A DNA stretch of 16,454 nt from an uncultured Oscillospiraceae bacterium. GTDB lineage: Bacteria > Bacillota > Clostridia > Oscillospirales > Oscillospiraceae. How positions within the stretch are numbered: position 1 is the stretch's first letter; every line of letters begins with the position of its first letter. This document shows positions 6,229 through 12,946 of the stretch, in pieces. The stretch is taken from positions 1-16,454 of the forward strand of contig CALWXY010000089.1 of the NCBI GenBank assembly GCA_944385595.1, in the 5' to 3' direction. Under the pieces are notes generated by a model that ran no database searches, had not been told where the DNA came from, and saw only the letters and a program-made list of their open reading frames with translations. The position numbers and the translations under genes are program-made.

Positions 6229-6384
6229 GAAATTTCCCAAAAAGCCTCGCAGAGTTTCGCCGCCGCAGCGGCGAAATAAAATCAAATCGTTTTTTCCGGG
6301 GACATGCGCCACGGAAAAAACTCTTCTCAGGCCACAAGCGTGCGAGCCGTAAGGCGAGTGCGACGCAGTGGCCTGCAAATCCCC
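6229..6384. other. Non-coding spacer with a 48-bp palindrome
   Basis: No gene is visible. The strongest structure is CAGGCCAC (6328-6335) with GTGGCCTG (6368-6375), 8 perfect pairs. Its interior can pair further (GCC-GTAA-GGC at 6346-6355), giving a REP-like imperfect palindrome. No clear promoter for DUF554 was recognised here. Confidence 0.45.
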
Positions 6385-6415
6385 TTAATTGAAAAAGCTC
6401 TGCTTTTTCAATTAA
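6385..6415 (-). terminator. proS terminator hairpin containing the proS stop codon
   Basis: A perfect 14-bp stem, TTAATTGAAAAAGC (6385-6398) with GCTTTTTCAATTAA (6402-6415), has a 3-nt loop. The proS stop TAA (6412-6414) lies inside the arm, so a translating ribosome would disrupt the stem until release. The T-run is within the stem and the hairpin looks the same on both strands. Confidence 0.65.
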
Positions 6416-7851
6416 TACGCTACTCCCCAATATATCATCGTCTTGGCGGGCTTTCCGCAAATCGGGCACACGTCGCCGAGATGCTCCTGCTCGAAGGGGA
6501 TGCAGCGGCTGGACATGCCCGCCTTGTCCTTCATCGCAAGCTCGCACTCAAGGTCGCCGCACCACATGGTCTTTATAAAGCCGCCCTTCTCCTCCTGGAT
6601 GGCCTTGGCCTCCTCCAGAGAGTGCGCCTCGTAGATGTTCGACATGAGGTTGGCCTTGGCCTTGGCGTAGAGGCCGTCGTGCACGGCGTCGAGCAGCTCA
6701 CCGACACGCGCCTCAAGCTCGCCGAGGGGGATGGTGATTTTCTCGCCGCTGTCGCGTCTCGCGGCGACGCACTGGCCCTGCTCGATGTCCTTGGGGCCTA
6801 TCTCAATGCGCAGCGGCACGCCCTTCATCTCGTACTCGGCGAACTTCCAGCCGGGGCTGTTCTCCGAGAAGTCGCCCCTGACGCGCACGCCTATGGCCTT
6901 GAGGCGGTCAATAAGCTCCTGCGCCGCCTCGACGACGCCGGGCTTGTGCTGGGCGATGGGCAGGACTATGACCTGAATGGGCGCTATGCGCGGCGGCAGG
7001 ACGAGGCCGTTGTTGTCGCCGTGGGTCATGATGATGCCGCCTATCATGCGGGTGGAGACGCCCCAGCTCGTCTGATGCGGGTGATGGAGCTGGTTGTCGC
7101 GCCCGGTGAAGGTGATGTCGAAGGCCCTGGCGAAGCCGTCGCCAAAATAGTGGCTGGTGCCGGCCTGGAGGGCCTTGCGGTCGTGCATCATGCACTCGAC
7201 GGTGTAGGTCTCCTCGGCGCCGTTGAACTTCTCCTTGTCGGTCTTGCGGCCCTTGATGACCGGCATGGCGAGGATGTTCTCCAGAAAATCGGCGTAGACG
7301 TTCAGCATCTGCATGGTCTCGGCCCTGGCCTCGTCGGCGGTCTCGTGCATGGTGTGGCCCTCCTGCCACAGGAACTCTCTGTGACGCAGGAAGGGACGGC
7401 TGGTCTTCTCCCAGCGCAGGACGCTGCACCACTGGTTATAGAGCTTGGGCAGGTCGCGGTAGGACTGGATGATATTCTTATAGTGCTCGCAGAACAGGGT
7501 CTCCGAGGTGGGGCGCACGCACATGCGCTCCTCGAGCTGCTCGCCGCCGCCCATGGTGACCCACGCGCACTCCGGCGCGAAGCCCTCGACGTGGTCCTTC
7601 TCCTTCTGGAGCAGGCTCTCGGGTATGAGCACGGGGAGATACACGTTCTCGTGCCCCAGCTCCTTGAACCTCGCGTCCAGCTCCTTCTGTATATTCTCCC
7701 AGATGGCGTAGCCGTAAGGACGGTAGATGAACATGCCCTTCACCGAGCTGTAGTCGATGAGCTCCGCCTTTTTGCACACGTCGGTGTACCACTGGGCGAA
7801 GTCGACCTCCATATCGGTAATCTGTTCAACCTTTTTCTTGTCTTTTGCCAT
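6412..7851 (-). CDS. proS: Prolyl-tRNA synthetase, short type with C-terminal zinc site
   Basis: The enzyme charges tRNA-Pro with proline. The 479-residue length, without the large insertion domain of the E. coli-type enzyme, marks the archaeal/eukaryotic-like form found in many Bacillota. The class II core shows motif 2 (RPFLRHREFLWQEGHT, 152-167) after the proline-binding segment RPTSETL (113-119), and motif 3 around HGDNNGLVLPPRIAP. An anticodon-binding domain follows (PIQVIVLPI onward). The C-terminal domain carries CGDLEC and CPICG, the usual four zinc cysteines, and ends in the family-typical aromatic tail WGVAY. AAGGAGG precedes ATG 7851. The leader is only about 30 nt, so there is no room for a T-box riboswitch. 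Confidence 0.96.
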   Translation of the reverse strand: MAKDKKKVEQITDMEVDFAQWYTDVCKKAELIDYSSVKGMFIYRPYGYAIWENIQKELDARFKELGHENVYLPVLIPESLLQKEKDHVEGFAPECAWVTMGGGEQLEERMCVRPTSETLFCEHYKNIIQSYRDLPKLYNQWCSVLRWEKTSRPFLRHREFLWQEGHTMHETADEARAETMQMLNVYADFLENILAMPVIKGRKTDKEKFNGAEETYTVECMMHDRKALQAGTSHYFGDGFARAFDITFTGRDNQLHHPHQTSWGVSTRMIGGIIMTHGDNNGLVLPPRIAPIQVIVLPIAQHKPGVVEAAQELIDRLKAIGVRVRGDFSENSPGWKFAEYEMKGVPLRIEIGPKDIEQGQCVAARRDSGEKITIPLGELEARVGELLDAVHDGLYAKAKANLMSNIYEAHSLEEAKAIQEEKGGFIKTMWCGDLECELAMKDKAGMSSRCIPFEQEHLGDVCPICGKPAKTMIYWGVAY

Positions 7852-7887
7852 CGTACTCCTCCTTAAATCACGCTGTTGCGTCCCTAT

Positions 7888-7916
7888 ATTGTATTAAATC
7901 CGCCGCCGCTTGTCAA
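7888..7916 (-). promoter_or_regulatory. proS promoter
   Basis: On the minus strand TTGACA (7911-7916), a 17-bp spacer and TACAAT (7888-7893) form a near-consensus sigma-70-type promoter. The start site would be about 30 nt upstream of the proS ATG. Confidence 0.85.
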
Positions 7917-7949
7917 GGCGCGGCGCGGCGCGAAAAGGCATTTTTCGCC

Positions 7950-7979
7950 TTAACCGAGGCCGTGTCCGGGCCATATAAT
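7950..7979 (+). promoter_or_regulatory. Probable promoter of the small beta-domain gene
   Basis: TATAAT (7974-7979) is perfect; the best -35 is TTAACC (7950-7955) with an 18-bp spacer. A 7-bp hairpin (GCGAAAA with TTTTCGC, 7930-7947) lies between this promoter and the divergent proS promoter. Confidence 0.5.
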
Positions 7980-8013
7980 GCAGCGAGGAATTTTGTTTGG
8001 AGGTGTGCAGCAC

Positions 8014-8310
8014 ATGTTCGGCAGCTTTTACTTCCGCCCCGGCGAGGGCGAGCGCGTGGAGACGGAGCTTCGTCTCTCCCCCGAGCCGCCCAGCCTGCTC
8101 GCGACCGTCCTCTCCGAGGACGGCGAGCCGGTCAGCGGCGCGGCGGCGATTCTCTTCAAGGTGAGCGGCGGCTCGGAGCCGCCCGCCGTCGCCGTCACCG
8201 ACGAGGACGGCAGGCTCTTCTTCGCCCCGCTCGAGGCCGGGGAGCTGTATCTTGTCAAAATCTGGAGGCCGGGCGGGCAGTCCCGCCTCCTTGAAATAGC
8301 GGGCGATTGA
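8014..8310 (+). CDS. Small protein with carboxypeptidase-regulatory-like beta domain
   Basis: The product has 98 residues, no signal peptide and no membrane segment. Residues of about 27-85 show the pattern G-x-PV-x-GA, then VTDEDGRLFF and L-x-AGELYLVKI, typical of transthyretin-like or carboxypeptidase regulatory-like beta sandwiches. These are often protein-binding or structural add-on domains. ATG 8014 is chosen because GGAGG sits 10 nt upstream; the in-frame ATG at 7978 falls inside the TATAAT box. The next gene has its own promoter only about 75 bp away, so co-regulation is possible but not shown. The specific function is unknown. Confidence 0.75.
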   Translation: MFGSFYFRPGEGERVETELRLSPEPPSLLATVLSEDGEPVSGAAAILFKVSGGSEPPAVAVTDEDGRLFFAPLEAGELYLVKIWRPGGQSRLLEIAGD

Positions 8311-8311
8311 C

Positions 8312-8340
8312 TTGACCGGCGGGATGTTTTTGAATATAAT
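8312..8340 (+). promoter_or_regulatory. Promoter of the 8389-11105 membrane gene cluster
   Basis: TTGACC (8312-8317), a 17-bp spacer and TATAAT (8335-8340) make a strong sigma-70-type promoter beginning right after the preceding stop. The leader has a small 7-bp hairpin (GTCGACA with TGTCGGC, 8353-8371) before the AGAGGTG ribosome-binding site. Confidence 0.8.
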
Positions 8341-8388
8341 GTAAGGGATTATGTCGACAAGCTCTGTCGGCAGCCGAGAGGTGTACCA

Positions 8389-9324
8389 ATGAACAGACAG
8401 AACTACCTCGCCGAGCTGGGCGGCCTGCTCTCGTTTCTGAGCAGCGAGGAGCGCAGCCTGGTGATAAGCCGCTTCGAGCGCCGCTTCGACGACGCCGGAG
8501 CCGAGGGCGAGGCCGCGCTCATCGCCGAGCTCGGCTCGCCCATGAAGCTCGCAATAAAGCTCAACCGCGTCGGCCTCAAGGCCACGCTCGCGGAGCTGGA
8601 CAGCCGCCTCGCCCCCGAGCCGGAGGCAGCGCCCGAAGCCGAGGCTGAAACCGAAACCGAGACCGAAACCGAGGCCGAGCCTGAGGCCGAGGCCGAACCC
8701 GAACCCGAACCGGAACCCGCTCCCGAACCCGAACCCGAACCCGAAGTCGAGCCGGAACCCGAACCCGAACCCGAAGTCGAGCCGGAACCCGAACCCAAAC
8801 CCGAGCCGGAGGAGGAGCCGCTCCCGGAGATTGAGCCGCTGCCGGAAGTGACTCAGCCGGAGAGCAAGGCCTCCGAGCTGCTCCGCGCGGCCTACGGGCG
8901 CTCCGGCGGCGAGAGCTTCACGGAGATGGACCTCATCCGCACGCTGCGCGGCGAGGCCCCGGAGCCGCCCAAAGCGCCGGAGCCGGAGGTGAAAACCTCA
9001 GTCGGCGGCGCGATACTCTTCGGCATACTGATGATAGTCCCCGGCCTGCCGCTCGCCGCGCTCAGCATCGCGCTGCTGCCCGGCCTGCTCGTCCCCGGCG
9101 CGGCGCTGTGCTGGCTGTCCGCCTGGGGCTTCTCCGCGGGCATGGCCACCATGGCCTACCTGGCCGACGCCATGTTCGTATTCGGCGCGGCGTTCATCAG
9201 CGTGGGACTCGGCGTCCTGCTCCTGCTGCTCGCGCTGTACCTCGATAAGCTCATAATCGGCGCGTGGCGGCGCGGCGTGCCCGCCCTCTTTAACCGCCTC
9301 GCCAGAAAGGAGGCCGCGAAATGA
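8389..9324 (+). CDS. HAAS/DUF1700-like membrane protein with Glu-Pro linker
   Basis: The protein has 311 residues in three parts. Residues 1-60 (MNRQNYLAELGGLLSFLSSE, then FDDAG and IAELGSP) match the HAAS/DUF1700 helical segment, usually found beside PadR regulators. Residues 75-160 are an acidic Glu/Pro repeat, including an exact DNA repeat of the GAACCCGAACCCGAAGTCGA type (8729-8800). Residues 205-290 hold about three hydrophobic membrane segments. The long charged linker, which may hold the helical domain away from the membrane, is unusual for the family. No PadR gene adjoins it. The stop overlaps the next ATG by 4 nt, so the two are coupled. Predicted membrane regulator or adaptor; function inferred only. 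Confidence 0.78.
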   Translation: MNRQNYLAELGGLLSFLSSEERSLVISRFERRFDDAGAEGEAALIAELGSPMKLAIKLNRVGLKATLAELDSRLAPEPEAAPEAEAETETETETEAEPEAEAEPEPEPEPAPEPEPEPEVEPEPEPEPEVEPEPEPKPEPEEEPLPEIEPLPEVTQPESKASELLRAAYGRSGGESFTEMDLIRTLRGEAPEPPKAPEPEVKTSVGGAILFGILMIVPGLPLAALSIALLPGLLVPGAALCWLSAWGFSAGMATMAYLADAMFVFGAAFISVGLGVLLLLLALYLDKLIIGAWRRGVPALFNRLARKEAAK

Positions 9325-9536
9325 GAATATTCGTCCGCATCATCGCGAGCCTCGCCGTCGGCTGCGTCGGTCTCGGCGTCATACTGCTGGCCGTCTCGCT
9401 GCTCACCGGCAGCGGCATCGAGGCCGTCATGACCCACCAGATCGTCCCGCCATACATAGACGCCGCAATGGACACCGTAAACGGCCTGCTCAGCCGCATC
9501 ACCGGCTCGCTCACCGCCATATTCATCACCGCCTGA
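9321..9536 (+). CDS. 71-residue membrane peptide of unknown function
   Basis: One strong hydrophobic segment (residues about 7-28) is followed by a short amphipathic tail (VPPYIDAAMDTVNGLLSRI) and a second weakly hydrophobic end. AAGGAGG lies 7 nt before the ATG, and ATGA overlap with the preceding gene implies translational coupling. No family is recognised. Given its neighbours it may be a subunit or partner of the membrane proteins on either side. Confidence 0.72.
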   Translation: MRIFVRIIASLAVGCVGLGVILLAVSLLTGSGIEAVMTHQIVPPYIDAAMDTVNGLLSRITGSLTAIFITA

Positions 9537-9557
9537 CACTGAAGAGGAACTTGTACC

Positions 9558-11105
9558 ATGGCTGAAATTACTTTCGATCCCGCTAACACCCTGGAGAGCC
9601 GCATGGCCTCCATGACCCGCACGGAGGTCATCGCCGCCGCGAAGGCCATCTGCGCCGCGCTCCCGGAAAACGGCTGCCACGGCGCCATCTGCCCCGCCTC
9701 CGTCAGCATTGACGCCGACGGACATGCCGCCCTCGGCAAGCCGCTCGAGGGCGAGATTCTCGAGCTGAGCGCCGAGGCGCTCGAGTTTGCCGCGCCGGAG
9801 CTTTTCTGGCACGGCAAAAAAGAGCCCGCCGCCGACGTCTACTCCGTCGGCATGATAATGTACTGCGCGCTCTGCGGCGGCAAGAACCCCTTCTACCCCG
9901 CCGAGGGCGAGATAGGCGTCAAGGAGCGCGCCGACGCCCTGCGCCGCCGCATGAAGGGCGAGCCCTTTCCGCCGCTCGAAAGCTGCGGCAAAAGGCTCGG
10001 CGAGGCCGTCATGCGCGCCGTCAGCTACGACGAAAACGAGCGCTTCCAGAGCGGCGCGGAGCTGCTCGCGGCGCTTGATGCCTGCCCCGTCCTGCCGAAG
10101 GAGTACGAGGGCTTCTCCCCCGCCGCCCTGCTGGAGTCCGACCCGGAGCTCGCCAAAGCGCTGGACGAGGAGTTCGGCACCAGCTCCGTCGCCGAGGCCG
10201 AGGCCCGCAAGGCCGCCGGGCGCGAGTACAAGGTCGAAAAGCACTTTGAGGAGCTGCCGGACAAGCCCGAGGAGGCCAGAAAAAGCCCGAGGCGCGGCCT
10301 CATGATAGCCGGAGCCGTCGTCATCGCCGCCGCCGTGCTGGTCATGTGCCTGCGCGCCTGCGGGGATGGCGAGCTGCCCCCCGTCAGCGAGGTCAGCCCC
10401 GCCATCCCCTCCCCGTCGCCGGAGCTCAGCCCGTCGCCGGAGGTCAGCCCCTCGCCGGAGGTCAGCGAGTCCCCGGAGGCGAGCGAATCGCCCGACGCGA
10501 GCGTGTCTCCCGCCGTGAGCGCCTCGCCCGCCGTCAGCAGCTCGCCGAGCACCGGCGCCGTCGTCACGCCCACGCCCACCCCCCCTCCGACGCCTACACC
10601 CACTCCCACGCCGACGCCCACCCCCACCCCGACGCCTACGCCCACTCCCACGCCGACGCCGACCCCCACTCCGTCGCCGAGCACCCTCACCGTCGGCAAC
10701 TACACGCTGGTGGTCGAGAACGTCTCCTGGGACACCGCGCGGCAGCGCTGTGAGGACATGGGCGGCCATCTGGCCGTCATCCACAACCAGGAGGAGCTCG
10801 ACGCCATCATCGACATGGCCGAGCAGCTGGGCGTGCAGTACGTCTGGCTCGGCGCGAAGCGCAACGCCGACACCGGCGAGATGGAATGGGTCACCGGCGA
10901 GGACATAGACTTCTACGTCTGGGACCTCAACGAGCCGTCATACAAGGACGCCTACGACGGCACGCCCGAGGACTATCTCCTGCTGTGGAAGGTCTCCTTC
11001 GGCGACCACTCCGGCTGGAAGTACAACGACAGCCGCCCCGACCTCTATGGCTACAGCCCCAAAATCTTCGGCGGCAAGATAGCCTATATATGCGAGATGG
11101 ACTAA
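9558..11105 (+). CDS. Membrane pseudokinase fused to an external C-type lectin domain
   Basis: The protein has 515 residues. Residues 20-180 resemble only the C-lobe of a Ser/Thr kinase: helix E, a degenerate catalytic loop HGAICPAS (41-48, where HRDxKPxN is expected), no DFG, an APE motif (79-81), DVYSVGMIMY (93-102) and the ENERFQSGAELLAAL helix (159-173). The N-lobe with its ATP-binding lysine is absent, so catalysis is not expected. A membrane helix follows (about 248-266). A Ser/Pro then Thr-Pro stalk (about 280-373) leads to a C-type lectin-like domain (376-515). This has SWDTARQRCEDMGGHLAVI, WLGAK, WDLNEPS (an EPN-like site), WKYND and a closing cysteine in YICEMD. The likely topology is pseudokinase inside, lectin outside. 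It is the third gene of the cluster and lies 21 nt after the peptide gene. A sensor or scaffold role is inferred. Confidence 0.85.
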   Translation: MAEITFDPANTLESRMASMTRTEVIAAAKAICAALPENGCHGAICPASVSIDADGHAALGKPLEGEILELSAEALEFAAPELFWHGKKEPAADVYSVGMIMYCALCGGKNPFYPAEGEIGVKERADALRRRMKGEPFPPLESCGKRLGEAVMRAVSYDENERFQSGAELLAALDACPVLPKEYEGFSPAALLESDPELAKALDEEFGTSSVAEAEARKAAGREYKVEKHFEELPDKPEEARKSPRRGLMIAGAVVIAAAVLVMCLRACGDGELPPVSEVSPAIPSPSPELSPSPEVSPSPEVSESPEASESPDASVSPAVSASPAVSSSPSTGAVVTPTPTPPPTPTPTPTPTPTPTPTPTPTPTPTPTPTPSPSTLTVGNYTLVVENVSWDTARQRCEDMGGHLAVIHNQEELDAIIDMAEQLGVQYVWLGAKRNADTGEMEWVTGEDIDFYVWDLNEPSYKDAYDGTPEDYLLLWKVSFGDHSGWKYNDSRPDLYGYSPKIFGGKIAYICEMD

Positions 11106-11122
11106 GCCGCTCGCAGATATTT

Positions 11123-11162
11123 GCGAAACCATTTTTCTTTTGTAAAAGAAAAACGGTTCCGC
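11123..11162. repeat. Outer border hairpin left of element copy 3
   Basis: Arms 11123-11141 and 11144-11162 pair over 19 positions with two mismatches around GT. It starts 17 nt after the receptor gene stop. It is an additional border hairpin: copy 3 has its own left hairpin at 11195-11233. Confidence 0.8.
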
Positions 11163-11194
11163 CCCTCCAAAAAGAAAACACGCGGAGACGCGAT
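11163..11194 (-). repeat. Inverted remnant of an element 3' end
   Basis: Bases 11166-11190 are the exact reverse complement of 11635-11659, the terminator arm plus T-run at the 3' end of copy 3 (25 bp, no mismatch). Together with the hairpin at 11123-11162 this looks like the 3' end of an oppositely oriented copy, cut off in the terminator loop and joined to copy 3. Confidence 0.7.
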
Positions 11195-11257
11195 GCGAAA
11201 CCATTTTTCTTTTAGAAAGAAAAATGGTTTCGCGCTTCCAAAAAGAAATCTTTTTTG

Positions 11258-11656
11258 CGCGTATCTGAGTTTTAAGCGCCGCCGACACGGCGCCGTCCAG
11301 ATTGAAGAGCGCTCAGTCCCACTCCGCGCCACGAGGCGCTCGATATCGAGGAATTCGACAAATTTCTACGCCGACTAAGGGGCGCCTCGATTACTACCAA
11401 GTTGTCAACTTTGGTGCTCTCTCGGCGGTAGACGCAGAAGGTTATTAACTCGTCTGGGCACCAAGGCGTCCGGGCGGGGGGCTTCGACTGCCAAAACTGG
11501 GAGCGCGAGCGGCTGAGCGGTCGGGGGTGAGAGTGTGATTCAAATTTGATATAGCCGGTGGATAGAGACTTGCACTCAGATACGCGGGCGGCTGATTAAC
11601 AAAACCTGAAACGAAAAAACGACGCGGAGACTTTCGTCTCCGCGTGTTTTCTTTTT
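11258..11656 (+). ncRNA. Candidate large structured RNA, copy 3
   Basis: P1 is perfect over 12 bp: 11258-11269 (CGCGTATCTGAG) with 11575-11586 (CTCAGATACGCG). The long-arm base GGGCGCCT with AGGCGTCC is kept, including its G-U pair. A 3' hairpin keeps pairing despite change: CGGCTG with CGGTCG here versus CGGCCG with CGGTCG in copy 1. The transcript would end at the terminator 11622-11656. The nearby hpf (raiA) gene raises the thought of the raiA RNA motif, but this element is on the other strand and occurs elsewhere without hpf. Confidence 0.72.
11622..11656 (+). terminator. Terminator closing element RNA copy 3
   Basis: A perfect 10-bp stem, ACGCGGAGAC (11622-11631) with GTCTCCGCGT (11636-11645), has a TTTC loop and is followed by GTTTTCTTTTT. 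GAAAAAACG lies upstream, so it may also stop minus-strand transcription. Confidence 0.85.
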
Positions 11657-11663
11657 GGAAGCT

Positions 11664-11701
11664 CGAAACCGTTTTTCTTTTACAAAAGAAAAATGGTTTC
11701 G
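11664..11701. repeat. Right border hairpin of element copy 3
   Basis: Arms 11664-11681 and 11684-11701 pair over 18 positions, with one non-Watson-Crick position, around AC. It lies 9 nt beyond the hpf stop codon and probably ends or protects the hpf mRNA. Confidence 0.8.
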
Positions 11702-11710
11702 CATACGTTC

Positions 11711-12244
11711 TCAGCCATCGTCGGCCTCGATGAGGCCATATCCGCCGCCGCGGCGGCGATAGACGACGGAGAAGCTGTCGTCGTCCTGATTTTTAAACAC
11801 GAAGAACTCGTGCTCCAGCAGATTCATCTGCAAAATAGCCTCCTCGGGCGTCATGGGCTTGAGGGAGAAGCGCTTGGTACGCACGATTTTGAACTCGCTC
11901 TCGTCCTCCTCCGGCTCGGGCTCCGGGACGGGGCTCCACTCTATATTGTCCTCGCGGAGCTTCTTGCTCAGGCGGGTCTTGTGCTTGCGGATCTGCCGTT
12001 CTATGGAGGCGACGGCGGAGTCGATGGAGGCGTAGATATCGCTGGTGACTTCGCTTACCCTGAAGAACATGCCGTTGTTGTTGAGCGTCACCTCGGCCAT
12101 GTAGCGGCCGCGCTCATACCCAAACGTGATGAATGCCTCGCTCTCGCGGCGGAAGAGCCTGTCGATTTTACCGACCTTCTTCTCAGCGTAGGCCTTCACG
12201 GCGTCGTCAACCTGCAGTTTCTTTTCGATAAAGGTAAACTTCAT
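11711..12244 (-). CDS. hpf: Long-form ribosome hibernation promoting factor
   Basis: The 177-residue protein binds the decoding region of idle 30S subunits and, in the long form, pairs ribosomes into 100S dimers. Residues 1-100 form the S30AE/RaiA domain (MKFTFIEKKLQVDDAVKAYA, FRVSEVTSDIYASIDSAV, KHKTRLSKK). An acidic Pro/Glu linker spans about 105-117. Residues 118-172 form the C-terminal dimerisation domain (KRFSLKPMTPEEAILQM, EHEFFVFKN, VYRRRGGGYGLIE). AAGGAG precedes the ATG by 9 nt. The gene has its own promoter (12314-12341) and is bounded upstream by a strong terminator, so it is probably monocistronic. Confidence 0.96.
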   Translation of the reverse strand: MKFTFIEKKLQVDDAVKAYAEKKVGKIDRLFRRESEAFITFGYERGRYMAEVTLNNNGMFFRVSEVTSDIYASIDSAVASIERQIRKHKTRLSKKLREDNIEWSPVPEPEPEEDESEFKIVRTKRFSLKPMTPEEAILQMNLLEHEFFVFKNQDDDSFSVVYRRRGGGYGLIEADDG

Positions 12245-12313
12245 CAGTTTCAGCTCCTTCCGGCGGCGGGGGCCGCCAACAATGTGAGCCAGGCGTCTGC
12301 CTTGCTTGTCAGT

Positions 12314-12341
12314 ATTATACCACAGCCCGCCCCCTCTGCAA
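12314..12341 (-). promoter_or_regulatory. hpf promoter
   Basis: On the minus strand TTGCAG (12336-12341), a 16-bp spacer and TATAAT (12314-12319) form a good sigma-70-type promoter, giving a leader of about 60 nt. Confidence 0.8.
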
Positions 12342-12371
12342 AGGGATTTTTGTTAATTTTCCATTAATAGT

Positions 12372-12410
12372 CAAAAATCTCCAAAACCGACATAGTTTTG
12401 GAGATTTTTG
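12372..12410 (-). terminator. Terminator after thpR
   Basis: A perfect 16-bp stem (12372-12387 with 12395-12410) has a 7-nt loop. The T-run lies in the 3' arm (GGAGATTTTTG), and the hairpin is symmetrical on the two strands. It separates thpR from the hpf promoter. Confidence 0.85.
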
Positions 12411-12421
12411 GTAACATTTCA

Positions 12422-12946
12422 CTATCTGTTCAGCTCGGCTTTAGCGAGCGGCCTGTAGACCAGCGCGCCGCGCTCGCGCAGGCTCTCGAAGAGGGTGATG
12501 CGCTCGACGCGCTGCTCAAGCGCGGGGAAGTCGGGCTTTATGAAGTCCTCGCGCCTCGAAGCCCGGCGCAGGAGGGTCATGTGCGGCTTAAACTCCCGCT
12601 CCTCCAGCTCAAAGCCCGCGGCGGTCAGCTCATGCGCGAGGCGGCTTTGCAGCTCGATAAGCTCCTCGCTGCGCCGGACGCCCAGCCACCAGATGTCCCC
12701 GTCGCGCCGCTTGAAGCAGCCGACGCCGCCGATGGCGAGCGTCAGCGGCTGAGCGGCGGCGCGCTCCATGCATTTTCGCACGGCGAATAGCCGCTCGCGC
12801 GGCTGCTCGCCGAGGAAGGCGAGGGTGAGGTGCAGGTTCTCCTCCCTGGTGCAGCTGCCGCCCAGCTCCGATTTCAGCTCGGCGGCGAGCTGGTACGCCG
12901 CCCGCCGCAGCGGGGGCGACAGCTCTATGGCAATGAACAGTCTCAT
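12422..12946 (-). CDS. thpR: RNA 2',3'-cyclic phosphodiesterase (2H family)
   Basis: The 174-residue LigT/ThpR-type enzyme opens 2',3'-cyclic phosphate ends of RNA. The two catalytic HxTx motifs are HLTL (39-42) and HMTL (122-125), spaced as in the 2H phosphoesterase family, and the N-terminus MRLFIAIELSP is typical. Its ATG overlaps the stop of the upstream leucine-rich-repeat gene (ATGA), so translation is coupled and it shares the promoter at 15087-15115. No functional link to that gene is known. A strong terminator follows. Confidence 0.93.
   Translation of the reverse strand: MRLFIAIELSPPLRRAAYQLAAELKSELGGSCTREENLHLTLAFLGEQPRERLFAVRKCMERAAAQPLTLAIGGVGCFKRRDGDIWWLGVRRSEELIELQSRLAHELTAAGFELEEREFKPHMTLLRRASRREDFIKPDFPALEQRVERITLFESLRERGALVYRPLAKAELNR

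Larger units (their letters stand above)
11195..11701 (+). repeat. Repeated intergenic element, copy 3
   Basis: This copy lies between the convergent receptor gene and hpf. Its left hairpin (11195-11233) is an 18-bp perfect palindrome with a TAG loop. Its right hairpin is at 11664-11701, 9 nt from the hpf stop. It is close to copy 1 along its length and has the best-preserved P1 and terminator, so it may be the most intact copy. No credible ORF lies inside. Confidence 0.87.

Noticed and set aside
6304..7866. 520-codon plus-strand frame opposite proS
   Set aside because: Antisense shadow of proS; the proS motifs and promoter decide the strand.
7852..7887. T-box riboswitch ahead of proS
   Set aside because: The promoter leaves a leader of only about 30 nt, far too short, and no T-box sequence is present.
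7978..8013. Upstream ATG for the small beta-domain gene
   Set aside because: It overlaps the TATAAT box; ATG 8014 has a GGAGG at good spacing.
10566..10680. Low-complexity CCCACGCC-type tract as a DNA repeat element
   Set aside because: It encodes the Thr-Pro stalk of the receptor gene in frame; ordinary coding low complexity.
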